From Parasulfuritortus cantonensis (GTDB taxonomy: Bacteria; Pseudomonadota; Gammaproteobacteria; Burkholderiales; Thiobacillaceae), in contig NZ_SJZB01000047.1 in NCBI RefSeq assembly GCF_004337445.1, forward strand, positions 1 to 40,001: 40,001 nucleotides of DNA, given 5' to 3'. Below, one piece after another: positions 8,603-17,000 of this stretch. The position numbers and the translations under genes are program-made. The notes beneath the pieces are model-generated. The model had not been told where the DNA came from, made no database searches, and was given only the letters and a program-made list of their open reading frames with translations. Position 1 is the stretch's first letter. Each line of letters starts with the position of its first letter.

Positions 8603-9739
8603 TCAGCAGACGCCGACGGGCGTCGCGAGGGTGTCGAATCGGTCCAGCAGCGCGGCACGCATGCTCTGGGCGGCGGCGCTGGCCGCGCCGGCGTCGGCCC
8701 CGGCGGCGGCAACGCAGCAGAGCGGGTCGCCGGCGGCGACGACGGTGCCGGGATTCGGGAGGTCGGCGCAGGCGTCCGGCCAGCTGAACCGGTTGGGCAC
8801 GCGGGCCGGGCGGCGGGCGTAGACGACGGCGCTCGCGAGAGCGCCGGCCGGTTGCGGCAGGCTATCGGGCAGGTGCCCGCGGCAGGCCTCCCGATGCAGC
8901 CGGAACAATGGCGGCAGCGGGGAGACGTCCCACAACGACAGGCTGGCGGTGGGACGCGGATTGAGTTCGAGCAGCCACCAGCCGGTCTCGCCGATGATGA
9001 AGTCGATGCCGTTGAGGCCGCGCAGGCCGAGGGTCCGGGTAAGGTCGGCGGCGGCCGCGACGATGGCGGTGCCGAATCCGCCCGGGCAGTCGGGCAGGCG
9101 CACCGAGCCGGCGTAGCTCCAGGCCGAGGGGGCCTCTGCGGGTGCCGCCAGGGCGCCGTTGAAGCCGACCGGTCTGACGTCGCGGCGGTCCGCGAGGAAC
9201 AGGAGCGAGCCGGGACGGCCGGCCACCCGGCGCTGGTAGTAGCGGCCGGGGTACCGGCGACCGCCGGTGGCCGTGGCGGGCAGGATGTGGCTGCCGCCAC
9301 AGCCGCCGGCAAGTTTGGCGAGCCAACCGGCGGCTGCCGGCGGCGGCTCCAGGCGGGTCTCCGGATGCGGGATGCCGAGTTCGTCGAGGAGGACGGAGAA
9401 GCGCGCCGGGTCCGCACACGCCGCCACGGTTTCCGGGTCGTTGCCCAGGAGTTCACGGCCCTCCGCCAGGCGCGCGAGCAACTCCGGACGGGCCTCGAAC
9501 CCGGAGCCGTAGACCAGTTCCCGGGCGTCGGGCGCGAGGTCGTCGGCGGTCCGCAGCAACGACTCGCGGTCGAAGCTGTAGTCCGGCCCGAGTGGGACGC
9601 GTGCCCAACGGCGGCCGAGGCGGCGGGCGTCGAGGTCGGCGAAGGCGTCGATGCCGATGCTGGCGACGCCCGCCCGGGCCGCGGCGGCCGCCAGGGCGCG
9701 GGCCGACAGGGAGACGATCAGGCAGGTGTCAGCCGACAT
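8603..9739 (-). CDS. ATP-grasp protein of the H4MPT gene set (Orf5-type)
   Basis: This 378-residue ATP-grasp-like protein sits between mtdB and mch, a position typical of the conserved 'orf5' of methylotroph C1 clusters; I make that identification from gene order and general resemblance. Motifs include WLAKLAGGCGGSHI (a Gly-rich nucleotide loop), YYQRRVAGRPGSLLFLAD, GLNGIDFIIGETGWWLLELNPRPTASL with the metal-binding Glu and Asn, and an Ala-rich C-terminus. The substrate is unknown. A ligase step in methylofuran or H4MPT assembly is likely from context. The ATG at 9739 overlaps the mtdB end by 11 bases. Confidence 0.82.
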   Translation of the reverse strand: MSADTCLIVSLSARALAAAAARAGVASIGIDAFADLDARRLGRRWARVPLGPDYSFDRESLLRTADDLAPDARELVYGSGFEARPELLARLAEGRELLGNDPETVAACADPARFSVLLDELGIPHPETRLEPPPAAAGWLAKLAGGCGGSHILPATATGGRRYPGRYYQRRVAGRPGSLLFLADRRDVRPVGFNGALAAPAEAPSAWSYAGSVRLPDCPGGFGTAIVAAAADLTRTLGLRGLNGIDFIIGETGWWLLELNPRPTASLSLWDVSPLPPLFRLHREACRGHLPDSLPQPAGALASAVVYARRPARVPNRFSWPDACADLPNPGTVVAAGDPLCCVAAAGADAGAASAAAQSMRAALLDRFDTLATPVGVC

Positions 9740-10640
9740 GCCGGCGCGCCTCCGCCATGGCCTCGGCGAAGCCGAGGTAGACCGGCGCCTCGGTTGTCCG
9801 CATGGCCTGCAACAAGCCATGCTGGACCTTGTATTTGACGTTGCCGATGGCCAGGGGCCCGATGGCCAGGGCGCCGCCCAGGGCCACGCCGTCGTCCATG
9901 ACGCCGATGCCGGCGATCCCGGACGGCGGCACGGCGTTGATGTCGGCCGCGACCAGCAGTCCGGTCGCCAGGGCCAGGTGGCGTTCGTCGAGCACGCGGA
10001 CACCGGCCTTCGCGGTGCACAGGGCGACCTCGGTTTCGGCGATCAAGGCGTCCTTGCCGGCCTCGCTGGCGGCGTCGGCGGCCCGGATGTCGAGGCCGAG
10101 ACGGGCCCGGATGGCGGCGACCGCCGCCTCGGCACGGGCCGGGCCGTCGTGACCGGGAATGGTCACCCGGGCACCGGCCTGGGCGGCCAGGATTGCCGCC
10201 ACCATGCCCACCGGGCCGGTGCCGCCGAATACGGTGACGCGGCGTCCGTTCAGCCCGCCGCGTCCGGCCACGGCGTGCTCGGCCTTGGCCACCATGGCGG
10301 CGGCCGTGGTGTAGGCGCCGCTCGGGTCGGCGAATACGGACACCTGGAAGGGCGGCACCATGGCCAGGCGGGCAGCCTCGAGCATGGCGTGGGCGAGGAG
10401 GGCGTCGCGCCCGCCGATGAAGATGCCCGTGCGCCGGGCGCCCTTGGGGCCGCGCGAAAAAATGGCGTCCTGGGTGAAACCGGCGATCTCGTCGGGGCCG
10501 ACCCCGGCGTAGGGGATCACCGCGTCCCAGCCGGCGTCGTAGGCCATGTTGACGTCGAAGGGGCTGACCCGGTTGGCGGGAGTGGCGAAATGCAGCAGGT
10601 AGGGCTTTTCCATGGTTTTGCTCGGCAAGGTGTCGTTCAT
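9729..10640 (-). CDS. mtdB: Methylene-H4MPT dehydrogenase, NAD(P)-dependent
   Basis: MtdB oxidises methylene-H4MPT to methenyl-H4MPT with NAD(P)+. This is a 303-residue protein starting MNDTLPSKTMEKPYLLHFAT. Family segments are SPFDVNMAYDAGWDAVIPY, FSRGPKGARRTGIFIGGRD and the Rossmann loop VTVFGGTGPVGMVAAILAA, which binds the nicotinamide nucleotide, followed by ADINAVPPSGIAGI. The ATG at 10640 overlaps the mptG stop in an ATGA. A second ATG at 10613 is in frame, but the overlap favours the first. I cannot judge the preference for NAD over NADP from the sequence. Confidence 0.94.
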   Translation of the reverse strand: MNDTLPSKTMEKPYLLHFATPANRVSPFDVNMAYDAGWDAVIPYAGVGPDEIAGFTQDAIFSRGPKGARRTGIFIGGRDALLAHAMLEAARLAMVPPFQVSVFADPSGAYTTAAAMVAKAEHAVAGRGGLNGRRVTVFGGTGPVGMVAAILAAQAGARVTIPGHDGPARAEAAVAAIRARLGLDIRAADAASEAGKDALIAETEVALCTAKAGVRVLDERHLALATGLLVAADINAVPPSGIAGIGVMDDGVALGGALAIGPLAIGNVKYKVQHGLLQAMRTTEAPVYLGFAEAMAEARRHVG

Positions 10641-11623
10641 GTGGCGCTCGCCCGAGCCGGAATGCGTTCTACGCTCAGGTCGGCACCGCGATTGCGGCCG
10701 GAGCAGACCAGGAACTCCAGGCCCTGATCGGCGAACGCGCTCCGTAGCGCCCGGAGCAGGGCATGGGCACGGGTCTCGGAGTCGAGCAGGACGAACCCGG
10801 TCGGCCCCCACGAGCTTTGGCCGACCCCGCTGGCGCCGTTGTGCGCACACCAGTCGAGCGCCCGGGCTACCCGCCGGCTGGCGAAACGTCCCCCCTGGGC
10901 CGGCGCGAAGTGGTCGCCGACGGCCGCCTGGATGGCGCTGATGGCGGCGCCGAAACCGGCGATGTCGTGCTCCGCCAACGCCGGCAGGGCCTGCATCAAG
11001 GCCAACCGGCACAGGCGGCCGGCCTGCTGTTCGGAAAACATGGGCAGCGCCGCGAAGGCTTCCTTCTCGGCGGCGCCGTGGAGTCCGCGGAAGCCGTCGT
11101 CCAGAATCAGCAGCAGGCGCCAGCTGGCGGGAAAGTCCAGGCGCGCGGTGATCCGGGGCGGTTCCTCGGTCGCACCGCGGCCGCCGTCGAGCACGAAACC
11201 GCCCTGTTCGAACAGGCCGAGGCCGATGCCGGAGCGTTGGCCGCGGTTGAGCGTCGCCGCCAACGCGCGAGCATCGCACTCGGCGCCGTACAGGTGTGCG
11301 AGGGCGCTGGCCACGGCGAGGGCGAGCTGGGTGCCCGAGCCGAGGCCGGCGTGTTCCGGGATGGCTCGGTGGACGACGATATGGGCGCCCGTGGCGATCC
11401 CCATGTGGCGCAGCGCCAGCCGGGCATAGGTCTCGGCACGGCGGGCCTGGGGCCCTTCGGCGCAGATCCGGTCGGCCGTCTGCGCGGTAACCGTGGTGGC
11501 CACCTCGTCGAGCGCGAGGCCGAGGCTACCGAAACGGCGGCCGAGACCGCCGTGCAGGTCGAGAAAGCCGAGGTGCAGCCGGGCAGGGGCGCTGACGGTC
11601 GTGCTGTAGAGGTGGGCGGTCAT
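10637..11623 (-). CDS. mptG: Beta-ribofuranosylaminobenzene 5'-phosphate synthase
   Basis: MptG condenses pABA with phosphoribosyl pyrophosphate, releasing CO2, in the first committed step of H4MPT synthesis. At 328 residues it has the GHMP-kinase-like fold of the family: PARLHLGFLDLHGG at the N-terminus, EHAGLGSGTQLALAVASAL as the glycine-rich loop, RGQRSGIGLGLFEQGGFVLDGG, and GVGQSSWGPTGFVL near the C-terminus. The ATG at 11623 is preferred because the motif region begins about ten residues later; further in-frame starts exist upstream. It is the first gene of the minus-strand operon. A sigma-54-type element at 11660-11675 would place the transcript start about 26 bases before the ATG. Confidence 0.93.
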   Translation of the reverse strand: MTAHLYSTTVSAPARLHLGFLDLHGGLGRRFGSLGLALDEVATTVTAQTADRICAEGPQARRAETYARLALRHMGIATGAHIVVHRAIPEHAGLGSGTQLALAVASALAHLYGAECDARALAATLNRGQRSGIGLGLFEQGGFVLDGGRGATEEPPRITARLDFPASWRLLLILDDGFRGLHGAAEKEAFAALPMFSEQQAGRLCRLALMQALPALAEHDIAGFGAAISAIQAAVGDHFAPAQGGRFASRRVARALDWCAHNGASGVGQSSWGPTGFVLLDSETRAHALLRALRSAFADQGLEFLVCSGRNRGADLSVERIPARASAT

Positions 11624-11659
11624 GCAACGTCTCGTTGGTCGGTGTCGGGGCACCCGGAC

Positions 11660-11675
11660 TGCAATATCCATGCCA
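11660..11675 (-). promoter_or_regulatory. Sigma-54-type -24/-12 promoter for mptG operon
   Basis: Read on the minus strand, the sequence is TGGCATG-GATA-TTGCA, matching the sigma-54 consensus TGGCACG-N4-TTGCW except for one C-to-T change. The invariant GG and GC are ten bases apart. The predicted transcript start is near 11649. It points away from the fhcB element at 11847, with the shared dyad between them. Confidence 0.65.
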
Positions 11676-11729
11676 TGAAAAAATGCCATACCAATCAGCG
11701 GGCTAGCCTCGTCGCCGGGGCGGAGCCTC

Positions 11730-11744
11730 GTGACAGACTGTCAC
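11730..11744. promoter_or_regulatory. Operator-like dyad GTGACA-GAC-TGTCAC (putative activator site)
   Basis: This is a perfect dyad of two six-base arms with a three-base spacer. It lies between the divergent sigma-54-type elements of mptG and fhcB, about 88 and 136 bases upstream of the predicted starts. That is the distance range of enhancer-binding activators. The same dyad recurs in the fdsG/mtoX region. GTGA to TCAC is seven bases apart, not the six of CRP sites. Confidence 0.6.
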
Positions 11745-11846
11745 GCCGGGCGCCCCGGTGGCGGTACAGCCGGACACCCGCCCGGCAGTCCGGCCAGGCG
11801 CCTGAAGCGATTGATTCGCGGACGAAAATCAGCATCGGTCCGGGCG

Positions 11847-11862
11847 TGGCATGAATCCTGCT
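11847..11862 (+). promoter_or_regulatory. Sigma-54-type -24/-12 promoter for fhc operon
   Basis: The sequence TGGCATG-AATC-CTGCT keeps the invariant GG and GC with ten bases between them and differs from consensus at two positions. The predicted transcript start near 11873 leaves a leader of about 24 bases before the GTG at 11897. This would exclude a TTG start at 11864. Confidence 0.5.
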
Positions 11863-11896
11863 GTTGGCCATCCGGTTTCATGTCCGGCAAGGCGAA

Positions 11897-13117
11897 GTGT
11901 CCGATACCCATTACTGCTGTCCATTCTGCGGACTCGTCTGTGACGACCTGTCCGTCGACCTGCCCGGCTGCCCGCGTGCCGTGCAGTTGAGCACCGCGCC
12001 GGCGCTCGGCGTGGCGCGGTCGAACGGAAGCGAGGTCGACACCGCCGCCGCGGTCGCCGCCGCCGCGGCCATCCTGCGCGGTGCCCGCCGACCCCTGGTC
12101 GCAGGGCTGGCCTGCGACGTCACCGGCCATCGCGCCGCCCTGGACCTGGCGGAGCGCACGGGCGCCGTGGTGGACCACATGAACGGGGCCGGCCAGTTTC
12201 GCAACTGGCTGGCCTTCCAGGACGGCGGCTGGATGAGCACTACCCTTTCCGAAGTGCGCAATCGGGCCGACGTGGTCGTTCTGGCCGGCACCGACGCCAC
12301 GGCCTTTCCCCGTTTCTTCGAGCGCTGTCTGGCGCCCGAATCCCAGTTTGGCGAACTGTCCCGGCGAGTGATCGTCTTGGGGGACTCCCACTCCTTCCCC
12401 CCCGAACGCCTGGCCGGGACAGCTCTCGCCATCCCCATCGCCAAAGAACGCCTGGGCGAGCTGTGTGCCGCCCTGCGCGCCCGCCTGGCGGGCCGCCTCG
12501 TGGCGGCCGGCACCGTCGCGGGTATGGCGCCGGAGCAGCTCGACGCCTTGCTCGCCACGCTCAGGGCCGCCCGCTATGGCGTGCTGGCCTGGAATGCCGC
12601 CGAGCTGGATTTCCCGGACGCCGACCTGGCGGTCCGCGCCATGGCGGATCTGGTCACCGACCTCAACCGGGTTGGCCGCTGGGCGGTCCTGCCGCTCGGC
12701 GGCAGCGACGGCGATACCTCCGCCGCGCAGGTTTGTACCTGGCGCACCGGCTATCCGCTACGGGTCGGCTTCGAGGCCGGCGGGCCGCACTACGAACCCC
12801 TGTCCCACGAGACCGGCCGCCTGTTGGCCATGGGCGGGGTGGACGCGCTGCTGTGGATCTCGGCCTTGGACCCGGAACGCCGGCCGCCCGAGACGGATTG
12901 CCCGGTCATCGTGCTCGGCCGGCCGGACATGACCTTCGAACGCCCCCCGGCGGTGTTCATCCCGGTGGCGGTACCCGGCCTGCATCATGCCGGATTCCTG
13001 CACCGCATGGACGGCGTCGTGGCCTTGCCGCTGAGCGCGCGCACGGCCACCGGCCTGCCGGCCGTCGCCCAGGCCCTGGCGGCCATTGCAAAGGAGTTGA
13101 GCCGTGCTCAGGCTTAA
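11897..13117 (+). CDS. fhcB: Formyltransferase/hydrolase complex subunit B
   Basis: FhcB is the bacterial relative of formylmethanofuran dehydrogenase subunit B and part of the cytoplasmic Fhc complex that releases formate from formyl-H4MPT via methylofuran. It is 406 residues and begins VSDTHYCCPFCGLVCDDLSV, with the Cys-rich N-terminus of the family. The bacterial subunit is known to lack the molybdopterin site of the archaeal enzyme, consistent with a hydrolytic rather than redox role. The start chosen is the GTG at 11897, preceded by AAGG. A TTG at 11864 is in frame but would lie upstream of the predicted transcript start. It overlaps fhcA by 14 bases. Confidence 0.92.
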   Translation: MSDTHYCCPFCGLVCDDLSVDLPGCPRAVQLSTAPALGVARSNGSEVDTAAAVAAAAAILRGARRPLVAGLACDVTGHRAALDLAERTGAVVDHMNGAGQFRNWLAFQDGGWMSTTLSEVRNRADVVVLAGTDATAFPRFFERCLAPESQFGELSRRVIVLGDSHSFPPERLAGTALAIPIAKERLGELCAALRARLAGRLVAAGTVAGMAPEQLDALLATLRAARYGVLAWNAAELDFPDADLAVRAMADLVTDLNRVGRWAVLPLGGSDGDTSAAQVCTWRTGYPLRVGFEAGGPHYEPLSHETGRLLAMGGVDALLWISALDPERRPPETDCPVIVLGRPDMTFERPPAVFIPVAVPGLHHAGFLHRMDGVVALPLSARTATGLPAVAQALAAIAKELSRAQA

Positions 13118-14783
13118 GAACGGACGCCTCTACGACCCCGCGCGCGGGGTCGACGGCCTGGTGCAGGACCTCTACGTGGACGCCGGACGGGTCGTCCCCG
13201 CGCCGGGTCCGGAGGTCCGGATCGATGCCGAGCTGGATTTGGCCGGCAAGGTTGTGATGGCCGGTGCCATCGACCTGCACACCCATATCGGCGGCGGCAA
13301 GATGAACATCGCCCGTGCCCTGTTGCCGGAAGACCATCGCGGCGATCGGGTCCCGGCCAGCGATCTCGGCGCCGGCGGCTTCATGCACGCCGGCTGCGGC
13401 CACGCCGCACCCTCCACCTGGACGACCGGCTACCGCTACGCCGAGATGGGCTATACGGCCTGCTTCGAACCGGCCATGCTGCCCGCCAACGCCCGCCACG
13501 CCCACCTGGAGATGGGCGACATCCCGATGGTGGACAAGGGGGCCTACGCCATGCTGGGCAGCGACGATTTCTTTCTGCGTCTGCTCGCCGCCGGGGCCGA
13601 CCCACGCCTGATCGCCGACTACGTCGGCTGGACCCTGGACGCCAGCCAGGCCATGGCGATCAAGGTGGTCAACCCGGGCGGCATCTCGGCGTTCAAGTTC
13701 AACACCCGCGCCCTGGCGCTGGACGAGGCCCATCCCTATTACGGGGTCACGCCGCGTCAGGTGATCGGCGCCCTGGCGCGGGCGGTGCATGATCTCGGCC
13801 TGGCGCACCCCCTGCACGTGCACGCCAGCAACCTGGGCGTACCCGGCAACGCGGACACCACGCTGGCGACCATGGCGGCGGCCGAAGGCTTGCCCATCCA
13901 CCTGACCCATATCCAGTTCCACAGCTACGGGACCGAGGGCGAGCGGCGCTTCTCCTCCGAGGCGGAGCGCATCGCCGACGCCATCAACCGCCAGGGCAAC
14001 GTCTCGGCCGACGTCGGCCAGATCCTGTTCGGGCAGACCGTCACCGCCTCCGGCGACACCATGGGCCAGCACCGCAATCACCGGCACGCGAGCCCGGACA
14101 AGTGGGTGGTCATGGACATCGAGTGCGATGCCGGCTGCGGCGTGGTGCCTTTCCGGTACAAGGACAAGAATTTCGTCAATGCGCTGCAGTGGGCGATCGG
14201 GCTGGAACTGTTCCTGCGCGTCACCGACCCGTGGCGCATCTTTCTGACCACGGATCACCCCAACGGCGCCCCCTTCACCAGCTACCCGCACCTGATCCGC
14301 CTGCTCATGGACCGCGATTTCCGCAACGCCAAGCTGGACGAAATCCACCCCGAGGCCGCCGCCCACAGCCAGTTGCGCGGCCTGACCCGGGAATACAGCC
14401 TGTATGAGATCGCCGTCATGACCCGCGCCGCCCCCGCGCGGTCGCTGGGCCTGGCCGAGCGCGGCCATCTGGGGCCCGGCGCCGCCGCCGACATCGTGGT
14501 GTATCGGGACGACGCCGACCGCGAGGCCATGTTCGGAAAGCCCGAGTACGTATTCAAGGACGGCGAACTGGTCGTCCGCGACGGCCGCGTGGTGAAGGTG
14601 GTCAACGGTGCCCTGCACGCCGTCAAGCCGGAATACGACAAGGGCATCGAGAGGCCCCTGAATGACTATTTCGACCGCTACATGACGGTGAAGATGGCGC
14701 ACCTGAAGATCGCCGACGACGAGGTCTGCGCCTGTGGCGCCAGCAAGTTGGTCCCCCACGCGTGCACGAGGCATTCGTCATGA
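13104..14783 (+). CDS. fhcA: Formyltransferase/hydrolase complex subunit A
   Basis: FhcA is the amidohydrolase-fold subunit that hydrolyses formyl-methylofuran to formate. It is 559 residues. The metal-site region IDLHTHIGGGKMNIAR lies near residue 57, followed by PLHVHASNLGVPGN, LTHIQFHSYG and FLTTDHPNGAPFTSYP, all typical of the family. The GTG at 13104 is preceded by AAGGAG eight bases upstream. It overlaps fhcB at its start, and its stop overlaps the fhcD ATG in an ATGA. The tail VCACGASKLVPHACTRHSS is Cys-rich; I attach no function to it. Confidence 0.95.
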   Translation: MLRLKNGRLYDPARGVDGLVQDLYVDAGRVVPAPGPEVRIDAELDLAGKVVMAGAIDLHTHIGGGKMNIARALLPEDHRGDRVPASDLGAGGFMHAGCGHAAPSTWTTGYRYAEMGYTACFEPAMLPANARHAHLEMGDIPMVDKGAYAMLGSDDFFLRLLAAGADPRLIADYVGWTLDASQAMAIKVVNPGGISAFKFNTRALALDEAHPYYGVTPRQVIGALARAVHDLGLAHPLHVHASNLGVPGNADTTLATMAAAEGLPIHLTHIQFHSYGTEGERRFSSEAERIADAINRQGNVSADVGQILFGQTVTASGDTMGQHRNHRHASPDKWVVMDIECDAGCGVVPFRYKDKNFVNALQWAIGLELFLRVTDPWRIFLTTDHPNGAPFTSYPHLIRLLMDRDFRNAKLDEIHPEAAAHSQLRGLTREYSLYEIAVMTRAAPARSLGLAERGHLGPGAAADIVVYRDDADREAMFGKPEYVFKDGELVVRDGRVVKVVNGALHAVKPEYDKGIERPLNDYFDRYMTVKMAHLKIADDEVCACGASKLVPHACTRHSS

Positions 14784-15676
14784 TCATCAACGGCGTCGCC
14801 ATCGACGACACCTACGCCGAGGCCTTCGGCATGAAGGCCACTCGTATCCTGATCACGGCGGACACGCCGGCCTGGGCACGGCACGCCGCCAATGCCGCCT
14901 TCGGGTTCGCGACGTCGGTGATCGCCTGCGGCTGCGAGGCGGGCATCGAGCGCGAGCTGTCGCCGGAGGAGACACCGGATGGCCGCCCGGGGCTGTCCGG
15001 CCTGCTGTTCGCGGTCTCCACCAAGGAGCTGGCCAAGCAGTTGGAGCGACGGGTCGGCCAGTGCGTGCTCACCTGTCCAAGCACGGCGGTATTCGCCGGC
15101 TGCGCCGGCGAGGAGCAGTTGCCCCTCGGCCGCAACCTGCGCTATTTCGGCGACGGCTGGCAGATGTCGAAGGTGATCGCGGGCCGGCGTTACTGGCGCA
15201 TACCCGTGATGGACGGGGAGTTCCTCGCCGAGGAGTCCACCGGCCTCCTGCGCTCGGTGGGGGGCGGCAACTTCCTGGTCCTGGCCCGTTCCCGCGCCCA
15301 GGCCCTGCTAGCCTGCGAGGCCGCCGTGGCGGCAATCCGGAAGGTACCCGGCGCAATCGCCCCGTTCCCCGGCGGGGTCGTGCGCTCCGGCTCCAAGGTC
15401 GGTTCCAAATACAAGGCGTTGCCGGCTTCGACCAACGACGCCTTTTGTCCGACGCTACGCGGCGGTGTCCGTTCCGAATTGACGCCGGAGGTCGAGGCGG
15501 TGCTGGAGATCGTCATCGACGCGGTCACCGACGCGGACATGCGGGTGGCCATGAAGGCCGGCATGGCCGCCGTGTGCGGCCTGGGCGCCGAGGCCGGCAT
15601 CGTGCGGCTGTCGGCGGGCAACTACGGAGGCAAGCTGGGCCAGTTCCACTACCGCTTGCGGGAGATCCTGGCATGA
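14780..15676 (+). CDS. fhcD: Formylmethanofuran-H4MPT formyltransferase (Fhc subunit D)
   Basis: FhcD transfers the formyl group from formyl-H4MPT to methylofuran in the Fhc complex. It is 298 residues, the normal length for Ftr. Typical segments are IDDTYAEAFGMKATRILITA, GCEAGIERELSPEETPDGRPG, CVLTCPSTAVFAG, SVGGGNFLV and GSKVGSKYKALPASTNDAFCP. The ATG at 14780 gives an ATGA overlap with the fhcA stop. A GTG at 14762 is in frame but would add six residues not expected in the family. Confidence 0.96.
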   Translation: MIINGVAIDDTYAEAFGMKATRILITADTPAWARHAANAAFGFATSVIACGCEAGIERELSPEETPDGRPGLSGLLFAVSTKELAKQLERRVGQCVLTCPSTAVFAGCAGEEQLPLGRNLRYFGDGWQMSKVIAGRRYWRIPVMDGEFLAEESTGLLRSVGGGNFLVLARSRAQALLACEAAVAAIRKVPGAIAPFPGGVVRSGSKVGSKYKALPASTNDAFCPTLRGGVRSELTPEVEAVLEIVIDAVTDADMRVAMKAGMAAVCGLGAEAGIVRLSAGNYGGKLGQFHYRLREILA

Positions 15677-16473
15677 CCGCCACGACCCTGACCCTGCGTG
15701 CCGGCATCGCCGGAACCGTCGACCTCGGCGGCGTGCTGCCGGAAACCCTCGTCCGCGCGGACGCCGGACGGCTCGTCGTCGGCCTGGACGGCCGGCCGGT
15801 CGAACTCGCCGAGTTGTTCACCCTGCGCCCGGGGGACGCCGACAGCCTCGTGGTCGAGGCCGAAGGGGTGCGCCTGGACAATGTCGGCCGGGCCATGACG
15901 GCCGGCCGCCTGCGCCTGGAAGGGCATGCCGGCGACTATGCGGGCGAAGCCATGCGGGGCGGCGAATTGCTGATTGCCGGCGATGCCGGTGATTTCGCCG
16001 CTTGTGCCATGCGCGCCGGCCTGCTGCGCATCGACGGCCGGGCGGGCGACTGGCTGGCGGCCGCCCGGACCGGCGAACGGGCCGGTATGGCGGGTGGCGT
16101 CGTCGCGGTCGCCGGCGGTGTCGGCGACCGCCTGGGCGACCGCATGCGCCGTGGCCTGGTATTGGTGAGGGGCAGGGCCGGGCGCGCCTGCGGCGCCCGC
16201 ATGCTGGCCGGTACCCTGGCGGTGGCCGGCGGCTGCGACGATCTCGCCGGCTTCGGCTTGCGCCGCGGCAGCCTGGTCCTGGGGGTCGCCCCCGAACTAG
16301 GTGCGACCTTCAACGAGGCCGGCGTGGCGGACCTGCCCTGGCTGGGTCTGCTGCGCCGCTACGCGGACGCCATCCTGCCGGGGGCGGTGTTCGCGGGCAC
16401 GCGGGCGCGGCGCTGGCAGGGTGATCTGGCCCAGGGCGGCAAGGGTGAAGTGTTGGTGCCGGCATGCGGGTGA
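15673..16473 (+). CDS. fhcC: Formyltransferase/hydrolase complex subunit C
   Basis: FhcC is the beta-helical scaffold subunit, related to formylmethanofuran dehydrogenase C and the glutamate synthase C-terminal domain. It is 266 residues. From about residue 75 it shows repeated glycine-rich rungs of the type GDYAGEAMRGGELLIAGDAG, about seven in a row, as expected for this fold. The ATG at 15673 overlaps the fhcD stop in an ATGA. Its 3' end overlaps the histidine phosphatase gene by 10 bases. Confidence 0.93.
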   Translation: MTATTLTLRAGIAGTVDLGGVLPETLVRADAGRLVVGLDGRPVELAELFTLRPGDADSLVVEAEGVRLDNVGRAMTAGRLRLEGHAGDYAGEAMRGGELLIAGDAGDFAACAMRAGLLRIDGRAGDWLAAARTGERAGMAGGVVAVAGGVGDRLGDRMRRGLVLVRGRAGRACGARMLAGTLAVAGGCDDLAGFGLRRGSLVLGVAPELGATFNEAGVADLPWLGLLRRYADAILPGAVFAGTRARRWQGDLAQGGKGEVLVPACG

Positions 16474-17000
16474 TCTTCATGCGCCACGGCGAGTCGGAAT
16501 ACAACCTGCGCAAGCTGTGCAACGCCGACCCCGCCGTGGCCGTCGGGCTGACCGAAGACGGCCGCGCGCAGTCGCGCCGGGCGGCGCAGCGCTGGCGCGA
16601 CCTGCCGTTCGGCCGGGTCTACGTATCGCGCCTGCAGCGTGCCCAGGAGACGGCCGCCATCGTCTGCGGCGGCCATTGTCCGGCCATCTGCGTCGATGCC
16701 CGTTTGGACGACCGCCGGACCGGTTACGAGGGGCGGCCGGTGGAAACGTACCTGCGCGCCATGGGGGCCGCACCCGATCCGTTCGACTGGAAGGCGGGCG
16801 ACGGCGAGTCCTACCGGGAGATGGTGGCGCGGGTGGACGATTTTCTCGACGACCTGGCCGGTGCCGGCGCCCAGTCGGCCCTGGTCGTGACCCACCATGA
16901 GGTTCTCCAGGCGGTAGCCGGGCGTTTCCGGCGCCTCGATCTGGACGCGATGTGGCGGGTCTGGCTGGGCCACTGCGAAACGCTCTCCTTCGAGCTGTAG
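16464..17000 (+). CDS. Histidine phosphatase family protein
   Basis: This 178-residue protein of the phosphoglycerate mutase/histidine phosphatase superfamily begins MRVIFMRHGESEYN, with the catalytic RHGE. It also has SRLQRAQETA and VVTHHEVLQAV, carrying the second catalytic His. It lies between fhcC and folP with a 10-base overlap and a zero-base junction, so it belongs to the operon. The bacterial H4MPT is reported to be a dephospho form, so a phosphatase in cofactor synthesis would make sense. General use elsewhere, like CobC in cobamide synthesis, is also possible. The substrate cannot be read from the sequence. Confidence 0.85.
   Translation: MRVIFMRHGESEYNLRKLCNADPAVAVGLTEDGRAQSRRAAQRWRDLPFGRVYVSRLQRAQETAAIVCGGHCPAICVDARLDDRRTGYEGRPVETYLRAMGAAPDPFDWKAGDGESYREMVARVDDFLDDLAGAGAQSALVVTHHEVLQAVAGRFRRLDLDAMWRVWLGHCETLSFEL

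Noticed and set aside
11730..11744. CRP/FNR-type site
   Set aside because: GTGA and TCAC are seven bases apart with a centre on a base, whereas CRP sites have six; the FNR TTGAT-N4-ATCAA pattern is absent.
11864..11896. TTG start for fhcB
   Set aside because: It lies upstream of the transcript start predicted from the sigma-54-type element, and the GTG at 11897 has a better ribosome site and fits family length.
12957..14774. A 605-codon open frame on the minus strand opposite fhcA
   Set aside because: It is a high-GC shadow: its sequence is low in complexity and matches no family, while fhcA on the other strand is unmistakable.
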